DNA of 64,000 nucleotides from Nocardia elegans NBRC 108235 (GCF_001612845.1 NZ_BDBF01000021.1:1-64000); one strand, 5' to 3'. Shown: positions 1 through 8,284, counted from the stretch's first letter. Notes: a model not told the origin generated them from the letters alone. Program-made: numbers and translations.

Positions 1-147
1 GCCGCACCGGCTCCCGGCAGTCCGGCGACGCCCGCGCCGCCGAGCGGAGTGCAGGTCGACACCGCGCCGAAGCAGTATCAGGTGCGCGTCGACGTGGCCC
101 GGGTCGGCGGGAAATTCAAGCTCTCGAAGGTGGGATTCGTCCAATGA
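1..147 (+). CDS. Mce-associated protein, C-terminal fragment
   Basis: Open from the window edge in frame 1, ending at a TGA that overlaps the next ATG (ATGA at 144-147). Only the last 48 residues are visible: an Ala/Pro-rich linker, then a short beta-rich tail of the YQVRVDVARVGGKFKLSKV type. Mce-associated membrane proteins usually end this way, in an NTF2-like domain. The gene behind it looks related, and mce loci normally end with two or more such genes. The call rests on the tail pattern and context, because the N-terminal part lies outside the window. Confidence 0.65.
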   Translation, partial: AAPAPGSPATPAPPSGVQVDTAPKQYQVRVDVARVGGKFKLSKVGFVQ

Positions 148-833
148 TCATCCAGACCTCTACCCGGTATCTTCGCCGCGTCGCCTCGGCCGCGGCCGAT
201 CTCGTTCCGCTGGTCGTCCTCGCCGCGGCCACGCTGATGATCACCTCCGTGCTCGGGCGTCCGCTCTGGATGGAGGTGCTCTGCGGCCTCGTCATCGCCG
301 CCGCCCTGGGCTTCGCGGGCTGGAACGCGGTGCTGCGCCGCCGCGGCGCCGGCGGGCGCCGGCTGCTGCTCGCCGCCGCCCCGCCGATTCTCGCTCTGGC
401 AGTGCTTGTTTCGCTGCAGACGCTGATCCAGCGTCCCGCCGACGGCGATCTGGCGAACGCCCGCGACACCGTCGCCAAGGCCGCCTCCGACAGCGCGGTG
501 GCGGTGCTGTCCTACCAACCCGACAGGGTGGACCAGGATCTCGCCGCCGCCAAGGCACGGCTGACCGGCGATTTTCTCGAAACCTACGGAAAACTGGCGG
601 ATACCGTGGTCGGGCCCGCCGCCAAGGAGAAGCAGGTGACCATGCGGGCCGCACCCGTCGGCGCGGCAGTGGAATCGGTGTCGAGGGACCGGGCGACGGT
701 GATCGTCTACATCAACCAAACCACCACTGTCGCAGGCAATCCCGCACCATCGCAGTCGCAGAACGCGTTGCGCGTGGGACTGACCGAGGTGGACGGCCGC
801 TGGCTGATCAACCGATTCGATCCGCTGTTCTGA
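144..833 (+). CDS. Mce-associated membrane protein
   Basis: A protein of 229 residues. Its N-terminal part has hydrophobic segments at about residues 20-60 and a strong one at about 70-95 (LLAAAPPILALAVLVSLQTL). After these comes an extracytoplasmic NTF2-like domain ending LTEVDGRWLINRFDPLF. This layout is typical of Mce-associated (Mas) proteins, thought to stabilise or assist Mce lipid-import complexes in the envelope. The start overlaps the stop of the preceding gene by four bases, so translation is probably coupled. The mceG ATPase gene follows 34 bp later. The lipid substrate cannot be told from this gene. Confidence 0.83.
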   Translation: MIIQTSTRYLRRVASAAADLVPLVVLAAATLMITSVLGRPLWMEVLCGLVIAAALGFAGWNAVLRRRGAGGRRLLLAAAPPILALAVLVSLQTLIQRPADGDLANARDTVAKAASDSAVAVLSYQPDRVDQDLAAAKARLTGDFLETYGKLADTVVGPAAKEKQVTMRAAPVGAAVESVSRDRATVIVYINQTTTVAGNPAPSQSQNALRVGLTEVDGRWLINRFDPLF

Positions 834-867
834 CCGCCAGAGCATCGCAGGCAAAGGAGAAGTCATC

Positions 868-1863
868 ATGAGTGGTGTCGAAGTCCATGTCGAGGGTTTG
901 ACGAAATCGTTCGGCCCGCAGACGATTTGGCGTGATGTGACGCTGACCTTGCCGCCCGGTGAGGTCAGTGTGCTGCTGGGCCCCTCGGGTACCGGCAAGT
1001 CGGTGTTCCTGAAATCTCTCATCGGGTTGCTGCGGCCGGAATACGGCTCGATCCTGATCGACGGCACCGACATCCTGGAGTGCAGCGAGAAGGAACTCTA
1101 CGAGATCCGCAAGCTGTTCGGCGTGCTGTTCCAGGACGGTGCGCTGTTCGGCTCGATGACCCTGTTCGACAACACGGCGTTCCCGTTGCGCGAGCACACC
1201 AAGAAATCCGAGTCAGAGATCCGCCGGATCGTCATGGAAAAACTCGACCTCGTCGGTCTGACGGGCGCGGAAACCAAACTGCCGGGCGAGATTTCGGGCG
1301 GTATGCGCAAACGCGCCGGTCTCGCGCGCGCGCTCGTCCTGGACCCGCAGATCATCCTGGTCGACGAGCCGGACTCCGGACTCGACCCGGTCCGCACCAC
1401 CTACATCAGCCAGCTGTTCCTCGATATCAACGCCCAGATCGATGCCACCTTCCTCATCGTGACCCACAACATCAACCTGGCCCGCACCGTGCCCGACAAC
1501 ATCGGCATGTTGTTTCGCCGGGAGCTGGTCATGTTCGGCCCGCGCGAGGTGCTGCTCACCAGCGACGAGCCGGTGGTCCGGCAGTTCCTCAACGGCCGGA
1601 TGATCGGCCCGATCGGCATGAGCGAGGAGAAGGACGAGGCACAGATGGCACACGAGCAGGCGCTCGTTGACGCCGGTCACCACGCCGGGGGCGTGGAAGA
1701 TATCGAGGGCATCGTGGCGCAGATGCAACCGACCCCGGGGATGCCCTTCCGGCAGGCCGCGGCCCGCCGCCAGGAACGGGTGCGCGCTATTTTGCACACC
1801 CTGCCCGCCCAGGCTCGCCGGGCCATCGAGGAGACCTTCGAACCGGCCGGGCTGTCGGCCTGA
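868..1863 (+). CDS. mceG: Mce transporter ATPase MceG (MlaF-like ABC ATP-binding protein)
   Basis: A 331-residue ABC ATPase that should energise Mce lipid importers at the inner face of the membrane. Visible motifs are Walker A GPSGTGKS (38-45), Q-loop Gln89, signature SGGMRKRA (143-150), Walker B ILVDEPDSGLD (163-173) and the H-loop His200. The signature with Met-Arg-Lys is typical of MlaF/MceG (Mkl) proteins. The C-terminal extension (about 250-331) is longer than in the E. coli MlaF type, as in actinobacterial MceG. An AAGGAG-like site lies just before the ATG. In Mycobacterium tuberculosis the single MceG gene is unlinked to its mce loci; here it sits at the end of one. Confidence 0.92.
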   Translation: MSGVEVHVEGLTKSFGPQTIWRDVTLTLPPGEVSVLLGPSGTGKSVFLKSLIGLLRPEYGSILIDGTDILECSEKELYEIRKLFGVLFQDGALFGSMTLFDNTAFPLREHTKKSESEIRRIVMEKLDLVGLTGAETKLPGEISGGMRKRAGLARALVLDPQIILVDEPDSGLDPVRTTYISQLFLDINAQIDATFLIVTHNINLARTVPDNIGMLFRRELVMFGPREVLLTSDEPVVRQFLNGRMIGPIGMSEEKDEAQMAHEQALVDAGHHAGGVEDIEGIVAQMQPTPGMPFRQAAARRQERVRAILHTLPAQARRAIEETFEPAGLSA

Positions 1864-1887
1864 TACGTTGCGCGGCAAGGAGTTTCC

Positions 1888-1974
1888 ATGATCATCGACC
1901 TCGTCGACCCCATCCAGCACCTCGTCACCGCGATAGCGTGGTTGCTCATCCGAGGCCACCTTCCCCCGCAGTGA
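1888..1974 (+). CDS. possible 28-residue hydrophobic small protein
   Basis: A very short frame starting 24 bp after the mceG stop. AAGGAG (1877-1882) lies five bases before the ATG, which is better than many sites here. The predicted 28-residue peptide is largely aliphatic (MIIDLVDPIQH then TAIAWLLI) and could lie in or on a membrane. It ends before the palindromic terminator, so it would share the mceG transcript. No homologue is recognised. The ribosome site and position support it; its length makes chance occurrence quite possible. Confidence 0.35.
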   Translation: MIIDLVDPIQHLVTAIAWLLIRGHLPPQ

Positions 1975-2014
1975 TCCTCTCGCCCTGTCCCCCGGGACAT
2001 CCACAAGTGAACAA

Positions 2015-2052
2015 CGAAGTAACCCCCCGGCCGCGGCCGGGGGGTTACTTCG
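2015..2052. terminator. bidirectional terminator, 38-bp perfect palindrome
   Basis: CGAAGTAACCCCCCGGCC is followed by GC and then its exact reverse complement, giving 18-bp arms. It lies between the converging mceG unit and the acyl-CoA dehydrogenase gene, 14 bp from the latter's stop codon. There is no long T-run on either side, as is common for actinobacterial hairpin terminators. It should end transcription from both directions. Confidence 0.85.
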
Positions 2053-2066
2053 TCGATCGCGCGAGG

Positions 2067-3305
2067 TCAGTTCGCGAGTTCCTCAGGCTGCAAGAGGAAT
2101 TCGCCGATATAGGTGCGGGACTGGTCGCCATTGAGGGGCTGGAACATCGAGGCCGCGGCGTCACGGTAGAGACGCTCGAAGACGGTGCCCTTGCGGAACG
2201 ACGAGCCGCCGATCATGCTCATCGCGTGCCGCGTCATGTGCAGCACATTGTCGGCGATGAAGGTCTTGGCCAGGCCGATGTAGGGGAAGCGCAGCTCCAG
2301 CGGCCACTCGTCGTCCTTGCCGTCGAGCAGTTCCTGACAGGTCTGGTACAGCACACGCCGGCTGATCTCGACGCGCGAAGCCATATCGCCGATGCCGTCG
2401 ATGATGTGGCCGACATTGGCGACCTTGGTGTCCTGCGCGACGATCGCGCCGAAGGTGGCGCCGAGAGTCTTCTTCGACAGCACCGCCCGCGACTCTTCGA
2501 GAACCCGGTACTGCATGCCCAGGTAGATGCTGGCGAACATCAGCGAGGCCCACTCCAGCACACCGAAGGCGCCGGTACGCCACTCGCAGATGAATCCCTC
2601 GGCGGGGACGTAGTAGCCCTCGAAGTGGATGGTCTGCGTGCCGGTGGCGTGCATACCCAAGGCGTTCCAGGTCTTTTCGATCCGGATGCCGTCGCCCTGG
2701 CCGTTCTCGTCGACCTTGAACTCACCGATGAAGAAGCTTTCGGCGTTGACCCGCTCCTGGAAGTCCTCGGGCAGGTTTCCCTCGGCGTCGGTGATGGTCG
2801 CGTTGGTGGTGATGATGTCGGCGGCCTCGCACAGCGTGCCCCAGGTCTTCTTGCCGTACAGCCGCCAGCCGCCCTCCGGCTGGGGGACCGCCTTCATATC
2901 GGCCAGGCCGCTGAAGCCGGCGCGCTGTTCGGAGAACGGGCCGAAGATCAGGTCGCCGTCGGCCACCCGGCCCAGCCAGTACTTGTTCTGCTCCTCGCTC
3001 ATCAGGCTCCCGGCGATGCCGACCATGATGTAGTGCATGTTGTAGGCCAGGGTGATCGCCGAATCCCCTTTGGACAGTTCGCTGATCACCTTGGAGGCGT
3101 GCAGCAGGCTGCCGCCCGGTCCGCCGAATTCCTTCGGCACGGGCAGCGCGCCCAGGCCCGAGTCCTTGAACGCCTTGATCGAGGGGTAGGCGAAGGTGTT
3201 CTTCTCGTCGTACTCCGGTCCGATCTCCCGGAAGAACTCCGAGACCTGTCGAGCCTTCTCGAAGTACGGCTGGAATTCTTCGTCGGTCATATCCGGTTTC
3301 AGCAT
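2067..3305 (-). CDS. acyl-CoA dehydrogenase family protein
   Basis: A 412-residue flavoprotein of the acyl-CoA dehydrogenase fold. The N-terminal helical part includes PKEFGGPGG (about 57-65), the middle beta domain has FGPFSEQRAGFSGLADM and a GKKTWGT segment, and a C-terminal helical bundle carries R-x-YRDAAA. Neither the classical C-terminal Glu motif (YEGT) nor an isovaleryl-type Glu is obvious, so the substrate and even dehydrogenase activity are uncertain. AAGGAG lies just upstream of the ATG. The gene follows the SCP2 gene by 46 bp on the same strand, so the pair is probably an operon acting on a bulky or steroid-like lipid. Confidence 0.85.
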   Translation of the reverse strand: MLKPDMTDEEFQPYFEKARQVSEFFREIGPEYDEKNTFAYPSIKAFKDSGLGALPVPKEFGGPGGSLLHASKVISELSKGDSAITLAYNMHYIMVGIAGSLMSEEQNKYWLGRVADGDLIFGPFSEQRAGFSGLADMKAVPQPEGGWRLYGKKTWGTLCEAADIITTNATITDAEGNLPEDFQERVNAESFFIGEFKVDENGQGDGIRIEKTWNALGMHATGTQTIHFEGYYVPAEGFICEWRTGAFGVLEWASLMFASIYLGMQYRVLEESRAVLSKKTLGATFGAIVAQDTKVANVGHIIDGIGDMASRVEISRRVLYQTCQELLDGKDDEWPLELRFPYIGLAKTFIADNVLHMTRHAMSMIGGSSFRKGTVFERLYRDAAASMFQPLNGDQSRTYIGEFLLQPEELAN

Positions 3306-3351
3306 GTCTGCTCCTTGATTGGGGTGAGAGGTGTTGGGGGAGAGGGGTTTT

Positions 3352-3765
3352 CTAGCGGATCAGCAGATCTTCGCGGCCGTTGTCGACGAGCAGCTTCTTG
3401 TAGACGTCGAACAGTCCGGCCGTCAGCGGCAGCAGCTTCAACGCGACCGACCGCTTGCCGTCGAGCTTGACCTTGCGCTGCGCCATGGCCAGCGTGAAGT
3501 TGAGCTTGCCCTGCCAGAACCGGTTGCTGTTGTCCGACGACATCCGAAGCTGCACCGTGGCGTCCAGATCCCGCGCGGCATCACCGGTGGTGACCTTCTG
3601 CCCCGGGAAGTCGATGACCAGCACCGCATCCGGGTCGGTCTGGATCAGCTTGACGACCAGTCCGGTGCCGGCGGTCGCGTCGACGAACGACTGTTCCTTG
3701 GTGGCGATATCGAAAATTCCGCCGATATAGGTGTAGACCTCGTCGGCATTTTTGAAGGTGCTCAT
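3352..3765 (-). CDS. SCP2 sterol-binding domain protein
   Basis: A 137-residue single-domain protein. It shows the SCP2 pattern: an N-terminal helix, a beta sheet with DAVLVIDFPGQKV and DLDATVQLRMSS, then FWQGKLNFTLAMAQRKVKLDG and a C-terminal helix. SCP2 domains bind fatty acyl-CoA or sterols in a hydrophobic tunnel and often accompany beta-oxidation enzymes. It is first in a two-gene minus-strand unit with the acyl-CoA dehydrogenase and diverges from the NTF2-like gene at 4111. The ligand is unknown. Confidence 0.85.
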   Translation of the reverse strand: MSTFKNADEVYTYIGGIFDIATKEQSFVDATAGTGLVVKLIQTDPDAVLVIDFPGQKVTTGDAARDLDATVQLRMSSDNSNRFWQGKLNFTLAMAQRKVKLDGKRSVALKLLPLTAGLFDVYKKLLVDNGREDLLIR

Positions 3766-3943
3766 GGATCAACCCTTTGTTCCGAGTGTGTGCAGCCCAG
3801 TCTGGCAATGGTGAGGATTTCCCACACCTCCCGGAAGAGGGATTTGAGACCAACGAAGGGGGAGAAACTCGAGGCGAGCAGGCGGCGTCCGGGTTCGTGC
3901 AGGACGGTGACGCCGGTCGGATACCCGTCCCGCGCGCGGATCC

Positions 3944-4012
3944 GGGGGGATGCCGCGGTTTCGCGCTTGTCACCAGGCGCACGCGCCGCGGCCCACGGGG
4001 TGGCATCCCCCC
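3944..4012. repeat. long-range inverted repeat in a 345-bp divergent intergenic region
   Basis: GGGGGGATGCC (3944-3954) is matched exactly by GGCATCCCCCC (4002-4012), with 47 nt between that hold further GC-rich complementary stretches (CCGCGG twice). It lies in the non-coding stretch 3766-4110 between the SCP2 unit (minus) and the NTF2-like unit (plus), about 100 bp before the latter's start. Apart from this repeat I see no gene in the stretch; promoters in both directions are expected. It could be an RNA structure in a long leader or a protein-binding site. Confidence 0.4.
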
Positions 4013-4110
4013 TTAGAGCGGTGCTTTTCCTCCGAGAGGAAGTCGAATCAGTGATGTGGATCGCAATACCTTGAAGGTGTTCCTGACGAACCGAGGGAGA
4101 GCGAACTTTC

Positions 4111-4563
4111 ATGAGTCATACTTTTGCGATCAAGTGGCTGAAGGCATTCCGGGAGAGCCCCGAGGCAATTGTCGCGCTGTACGGTGACGGATTTGTTTTC
4201 GAGGACCCGATTCTCGGTCAGAAGATCACCGACCGTGACGAGTTGCTGCGCGTTTTCGCGCCGTACGCGAACAAGGACACCGAAAACGGCATCGGCATCA
4301 ACAATTTCCGCATCGACGAGGTGGTCGGCGACGAGAAATCGGCGATCTACCGCTGGACCTGGCAGGCGCCGACAGCGACGGCGTTCGTCGGCGTTCCCAC
4401 CAACGGCAAGGTGCCCGGGACCCGTGGCATCACCTTCCACGTCTACAACAGCGAGGGCTTGATCATCAAAGAAGCAAGCCTCTGGGACGTCGCCACCGCC
4501 GTCGGCGAGCTGGGCCTGCCGATCGAGTCGCGCTCGGTCACGAAGCCGGCCGTCGCCGCCTGA
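4111..4563 (+). CDS. SnoaL/NTF2-like family protein
   Basis: A 150-residue alpha+beta protein with the cone-shaped NTF2-like pattern: an N-terminal helix (IKWLKAFRESPEAIVALYGDGF), then FEDPILGQKITDRDELLRVFAPYA, strands RWTWQAP and FVGVPTNGKVPGTRGITFHVYN, and a C-terminal strand LIIKEASLWD. Family members include polyketide cyclases, isomerases and epoxide hydrolases, and many are non-catalytic. It is first of a four-gene plus-strand unit with a paralogue, a CoA ligase and an aldehyde dehydrogenase. A role in converting a small hydrophobic substrate is inferred; the reaction is unknown. Confidence 0.75.
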   Translation: MSHTFAIKWLKAFRESPEAIVALYGDGFVFEDPILGQKITDRDELLRVFAPYANKDTENGIGINNFRIDEVVGDEKSAIYRWTWQAPTATAFVGVPTNGKVPGTRGITFHVYNSEGLIIKEASLWDVATAVGELGLPIESRSVTKPAVAA

Positions 4564-4591
4564 ATCAACCACTCTCCGAAGGGAATTCACT

Positions 4592-5095
4592 ATGAGCACG
4601 CACGACGAACATGTACAGCGGTGGATCAAGGCGCTGACCACCGACACGCAGGCCGCGGTCGAGCTGTACGCCGACGACCTGGTCTACGACGACCACGCCG
4701 ATCGTGATCACGTTCTGTCCACGGCCATCACCAAGGAAGAACTCGCGCCCCGGCTGGCGCCGTTCGCGAATACCGATGCGTCCAACGGCGTAGGAATCCA
4801 CCGATTCGACGTGTTCGAAAGCTTCTCGCTCGCCGGCACCAGGGGCAACCCGGCCGTGGTGATCCGCTGGCAGTGGACCGGTGAGGGCCTCGAGACCTAC
4901 CGCGGCGTCCCGACCGGCGGCAAGACGCTGACCACCCAGGGCATCACCTGGCACCAGCTCGACGCCGACGGCAAGATCGCGCGCGAGACGACCTACTGGA
5001 ACGACACTCCCGTGCTGCAGGAGCTGGGCGTGCCGATCATTACTCCCGAGTACTGGGTCGAGGGCTTCGATCCGTCGACGCTCGTCGGTTCCTGA
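4592..5095 (+). CDS. SnoaL/NTF2-like family protein, paralogue of the preceding gene
   Basis: A 167-residue NTF2-like protein sharing the same plan as the gene 28 bp upstream: a helix with ELYADDLVYDD, then KEELAPRLAPFANTD, strands RWQWTGEGLETYRGVPTGGKTLTTQGITWHQ (read as two strands) and a terminal ARETTYWNDTPVL. The matching G-V-P-T-(N/G)-G-K stretch in both proteins points to tandem duplication. The next gene, a CoA ligase, starts two bases after its stop. The two may form a heteromer or act on successive intermediates; neither is shown. Confidence 0.75.
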   Translation: MSTHDEHVQRWIKALTTDTQAAVELYADDLVYDDHADRDHVLSTAITKEELAPRLAPFANTDASNGVGIHRFDVFESFSLAGTRGNPAVVIRWQWTGEGLETYRGVPTGGKTLTTQGITWHQLDADGKIARETTYWNDTPVLQELGVPIITPEYWVEGFDPSTLVGS

Positions 5096-5097
5096 CC

Positions 5098-6663
5098 ATG
5101 TGGGGTACGTTGCCGGACGTCCTGGATCGGGCGTGCACCTATTACTCCACCTCGGTGGCGATCATCGACGGCGACCGGTCGATCACATACCGGGAGCTGG
5201 GCGAATGGCGTAACCGCGTGGCCAATGGCTTGGTCGCGCTGGGTCTGCAGAAGGGCGAACGAGTCGGACTGTTGCTGCCGAACTGCCTGGAGTTCATCCC
5301 GACCCAGCACGGGATCTGGGCGGCCGGCGGCGTGCTCGTCCAACTGCCGACGCGATCGGCCGCCGAGGGGTTCCGATCGAACCTCTCGCAGACCGACGCC
5401 ACCACGCTGATCTACCACGCGCAGTTCGACGACAAGGTCGCCGCGATCCGGGGCCAATTGCCGAAACTGCAGAATCTGATTCGGATCGGCGGCAGCCCGG
5501 AATCGAATCCGAATGACGCACAAGACTATTCGGAACTTTTCCGGGCCCAGCCGACCATCCGGCCCGACCTGGCGCTGTTCGAGGACGACGAGGCGTATGT
5601 CCTGTTCACCTCGGGGAGCACCGGGGAGCCGAAGGGTGTGGTGAACTCCCACTTCACCTGGGCGCAGTACAGCATCTCGGCAGGACTCGAGATCGGCGAC
5701 ATCCGGTTCGGTGAGGTCTTCGCCCACGGTGCGCCGCTGACCCACTTCAGCCAGATCTTCGTAATGCCGACCTTCGTGCGCGGTGGTACGAACGTCATGT
5801 TGCCGGGACTGGAAGTCGACGGCCTGCTGAACAGTATCGAGCGGTTCGGCGTGACCGCGACCGCGGTGGTTCCCACGATCGTCTATCTGTTGCTGGATCA
5901 TCCCGCACGCGTCGAACACGACCTGTCCTCGTTGCAGACCGTGATCTACGCGGGATCGCCGATCACGCCCGAGCGGCTGCGCGAGGCACTGGAGGTCTTC
6001 GGGCCGATCTTCATCCAGACCTACGCCGGAACCGAGCAGGGTTACGTCTCATGCCTGCGCAAGAACGAGCATCGGCTCGATTCACAGGTCTGGATCGACC
6101 GCCTCGCGTCGGCGGGGCGCCCAATGTTCCAGGTGCGGGCGAGCATTCAGGACGAGGACGGTCGGCCGCTGCCGGTCGGCGAGGCGGGCGAGATCTGCTC
6201 GAAACAACTCGGCCAGATGCTCGGCTACCTCGACTCGACCCGCAATCACGAAGCGCTGCGCGATGGATGGGTCCACACCGGCGATATCGGCCGGCTCGAC
6301 GAGGACGGGTTCCTCTACATCGTCGACCGCAAGAAGGACATGGTCGTCAGCGGTGGGTTCAACGTCTTTCCGCGGCAGGTCGAGGACGCGCTGGCGACCC
6401 ATCCGGCGGTGGCGCAATCGGCGGTGATCGGCATACCGCACCAGAAGTGGGGCGAAGCCGTCCATGCCGTGGTCGTCGTGAAACCGGGGGCGCGGCTGAC
6501 CGAGCGCGAAGTGATCGACCACGTCAAGGCCGCCCTCGGTAGCGTTCCCGCGCCGAAGACGGTCGAGTTCGTCGACAGTGTGCCGGTGAATCCGGCGGGC
6601 AAGGTCGACAAGAAAGCGATCCGCGCGCCGTATTGGCAAGGGCGGGAACGCCAAATCGGATGA
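5098..6663 (+). CDS. acyl-CoA synthetase (AMP-forming), ANL superfamily
   Basis: A 521-residue adenylate-forming ligase: carboxylate plus ATP plus CoA gives acyl-CoA. The P-loop-like motif is LFTSGSTGEPKGVV. Further motifs are YAGTEQGYVS, the hinge and ATP motif WVHTGDIGRLDEDGF, DRKKDMVVSGGFNVFP, and the C-terminal NPAGKVDKKAIR with the catalytic Lys. Full length for the family. It is encoded two bases after the NTF2-like gene and 47 bp before an aldehyde dehydrogenase, so the unit probably oxidises an aldehyde to an acid and activates it to a thioester. The acid itself is not identifiable. Confidence 0.9.
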   Translation: MWGTLPDVLDRACTYYSTSVAIIDGDRSITYRELGEWRNRVANGLVALGLQKGERVGLLLPNCLEFIPTQHGIWAAGGVLVQLPTRSAAEGFRSNLSQTDATTLIYHAQFDDKVAAIRGQLPKLQNLIRIGGSPESNPNDAQDYSELFRAQPTIRPDLALFEDDEAYVLFTSGSTGEPKGVVNSHFTWAQYSISAGLEIGDIRFGEVFAHGAPLTHFSQIFVMPTFVRGGTNVMLPGLEVDGLLNSIERFGVTATAVVPTIVYLLLDHPARVEHDLSSLQTVIYAGSPITPERLREALEVFGPIFIQTYAGTEQGYVSCLRKNEHRLDSQVWIDRLASAGRPMFQVRASIQDEDGRPLPVGEAGEICSKQLGQMLGYLDSTRNHEALRDGWVHTGDIGRLDEDGFLYIVDRKKDMVVSGGFNVFPRQVEDALATHPAVAQSAVIGIPHQKWGEAVHAVVVVKPGARLTEREVIDHVKAALGSVPAPKTVEFVDSVPVNPAGKVDKKAIRAPYWQGRERQIG

Positions 6664-6710
6664 CGCGCCCGCGCCATATCCGACGGTTCACATCACATCA
6701 GGAGTAACCG

Positions 6711-8216
6711 ATGAGTACCCCCCACTACTCACTGTTCGTCGACGGCAAATGGATCGACACCGGCGACATCTACGAAATCCGCAGTCCCGCAACCGAAGAA
6801 CTCGTCGCGACGGTCGCCAAGGGCGGCGTCGCCGAGGTCGACCAGGCGGTGGCCGCGGCCAAGGCGGCGCACGAAGAGGGCACCTGGCGGCGCACGCCGC
6901 CGGCCGAGCGCGCGGCCGTGCTCAACGAGGTCGCCACTCGGCTGGGCGGTCGCATCGACGAACTCGCGGTGCTGCAGACCCAGGAGAACGGCGCCACCAT
7001 CCGGATCACCGGCGCACTGCACGTCGGGTTGTCGGTGGCGCAGATCCAGTACCTGGCCTCGCTGGCGGAGAACTACGCATGGGAGACCAGCGGTCCGGAG
7101 ATCGGTCCGGTTCCCGCGGTCGGCCTCGTGCGCCGCGAGCCGCTGGGCGTGGTCGCGGCCATCGTCCCGTGGAACATCCCGCTGCTCACCACGGTGTGGA
7201 AGATCGCCCCCGCGCTCGCGGCCGGAAATACCGTGGTGCTCAAGCCGGATGAGCACGCGCCGCTGCTCGCTCTCGAACTGGCCAAGGAATTCGAAGCGGC
7301 CGGTCTGCCGGCCGGCGTGCTCAACGTGATCACCGGTGACGGCGATCCGGTGGGTGCCTACCTCGCGGGTCACCCCGATGTCCGCAAGGTGGCGTTCACG
7401 GGGTCCACCGTGGTCGGCAAGAGCATCCTGCGGCAGTCCGCCCAGACCATTCGGCGGGTCACCCTCGAACTCGGCGGCAAGGGCGCCAACGTCCTGCTCG
7501 ACGATGCCGATCTCGATATCGCCGTGGATGGCGCGCTGTTCGCCTGCATGGCCAACAACGGTCAGGCATGTGAGGCCGGGACCCGGCTGCTGGTGCCCGC
7601 GAGCAGGTACGACGAGGTCGTGGCCCGGCTGGTCGAGCGGGCGTCGACACTGAAGCTCGGTAATCCGCTGGATCCGGCGACCCATGTCGGCCCGATCGCC
7701 TCGCAGGTGCAGCGCGACCGCATCCTCGACTACTTCACGATCGCGGCCGAAGAAGGCGCCACCGTCGCCTTGGGCGGGCGGGCTCCGTCGGGACCGGAAT
7801 TCGCCAAGGGTTACTGGGTGGAGCCGACCATCTTCGTCGGCGTCACCAACGATATGCGGATCGCGCGGGAAGAAGTGTTCGGCCCGGTGCTCACCGTCTT
7901 GTCCTACGAGTCCGTGGACGAGGCGATCAAGATCGCCAATGACACCAACTACGGCTTGTCCGCCGGTGTCTGGGGCAGCGAGGAGCGCGCGCTCGAGGTG
8001 GCCCGGCAGCTGGACGCGGGCATGGTCTGGGTCAACGACTGGCACGTGATCCACCCGGCGTATCCGTTCGGCGGGTACAAGGAAAGTGGTCTCGGTCGCG
8101 AGGGCGGGCCGGACGCGCTCGACGAGTACACCGAGCAGAAGTTCATCTCGCTCGACCGGTCGGGCGGTATCGAGAACAAGGCGTTCGCCATCGTGATCGA
8201 TCCGGTCGCGGGCTGA
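6711..8216 (+). CDS. NAD(P)-dependent aldehyde dehydrogenase
   Basis: A 501-residue class-1/2-like aldehyde dehydrogenase. Visible residues are Asn154 in PWNIP, the general base Glu253 in LELGGKG, the catalytic Cys287 in NNGQACEAGTR, the NAD-binding FTGSTVVG (229-236) and EEVFGPVL near the C-terminus. It oxidises an aldehyde to the carboxylate, which the ligase encoded just upstream could activate. It is last in the 4111-8216 unit, and a large hairpin (8233-8284) follows. An AGGAG site precedes the ATG. Confidence 0.9.
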   Translation: MSTPHYSLFVDGKWIDTGDIYEIRSPATEELVATVAKGGVAEVDQAVAAAKAAHEEGTWRRTPPAERAAVLNEVATRLGGRIDELAVLQTQENGATIRITGALHVGLSVAQIQYLASLAENYAWETSGPEIGPVPAVGLVRREPLGVVAAIVPWNIPLLTTVWKIAPALAAGNTVVLKPDEHAPLLALELAKEFEAAGLPAGVLNVITGDGDPVGAYLAGHPDVRKVAFTGSTVVGKSILRQSAQTIRRVTLELGGKGANVLLDDADLDIAVDGALFACMANNGQACEAGTRLLVPASRYDEVVARLVERASTLKLGNPLDPATHVGPIASQVQRDRILDYFTIAAEEGATVALGGRAPSGPEFAKGYWVEPTIFVGVTNDMRIAREEVFGPVLTVLSYESVDEAIKIANDTNYGLSAGVWGSEERALEVARQLDAGMVWVNDWHVIHPAYPFGGYKESGLGREGGPDALDEYTEQKFISLDRSGGIENKAFAIVIDPVAG

Positions 8217-8232
8217 CGCTCCGATCGCCCCA

Positions 8233-8284
8233 CGGCGGGGGAGGGTGGTTCGCGCGCTGGCGGCGCGAACCACCGTCCCCGCCG
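8233..8284. terminator. strong hairpin after the aldehyde dehydrogenase gene
   Basis: The inner stem is GGTGGTTCGCGC (8244-8255) with GCGCGAACCACC (8263-8274) and a 7-nt loop. The outer stem is CGGCGGGG (8233-8240) with CCCCGCCG (8277-8284), separated by a small asymmetric bulge. About 20 pairs start 17 bp after the stop codon. It has no T-run but suits an actinobacterial terminator for the 4111-8216 operon. Confidence 0.8.

Noticed and set aside
4111-5095. Naming the NTF2-like pair as limonene-1,2-epoxide hydrolases
   Set aside because: The fold is shared, but I could not identify the Asp-Arg-Asp catalytic triad of that enzyme with confidence.
6729-8273. A 514-codon minus-strand frame opposite the aldehyde dehydrogenase gene
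   Set aside because: Same cause: antisense high-GC frame with no motifs, while the plus strand has all aldehyde dehydrogenase catalytic residues.
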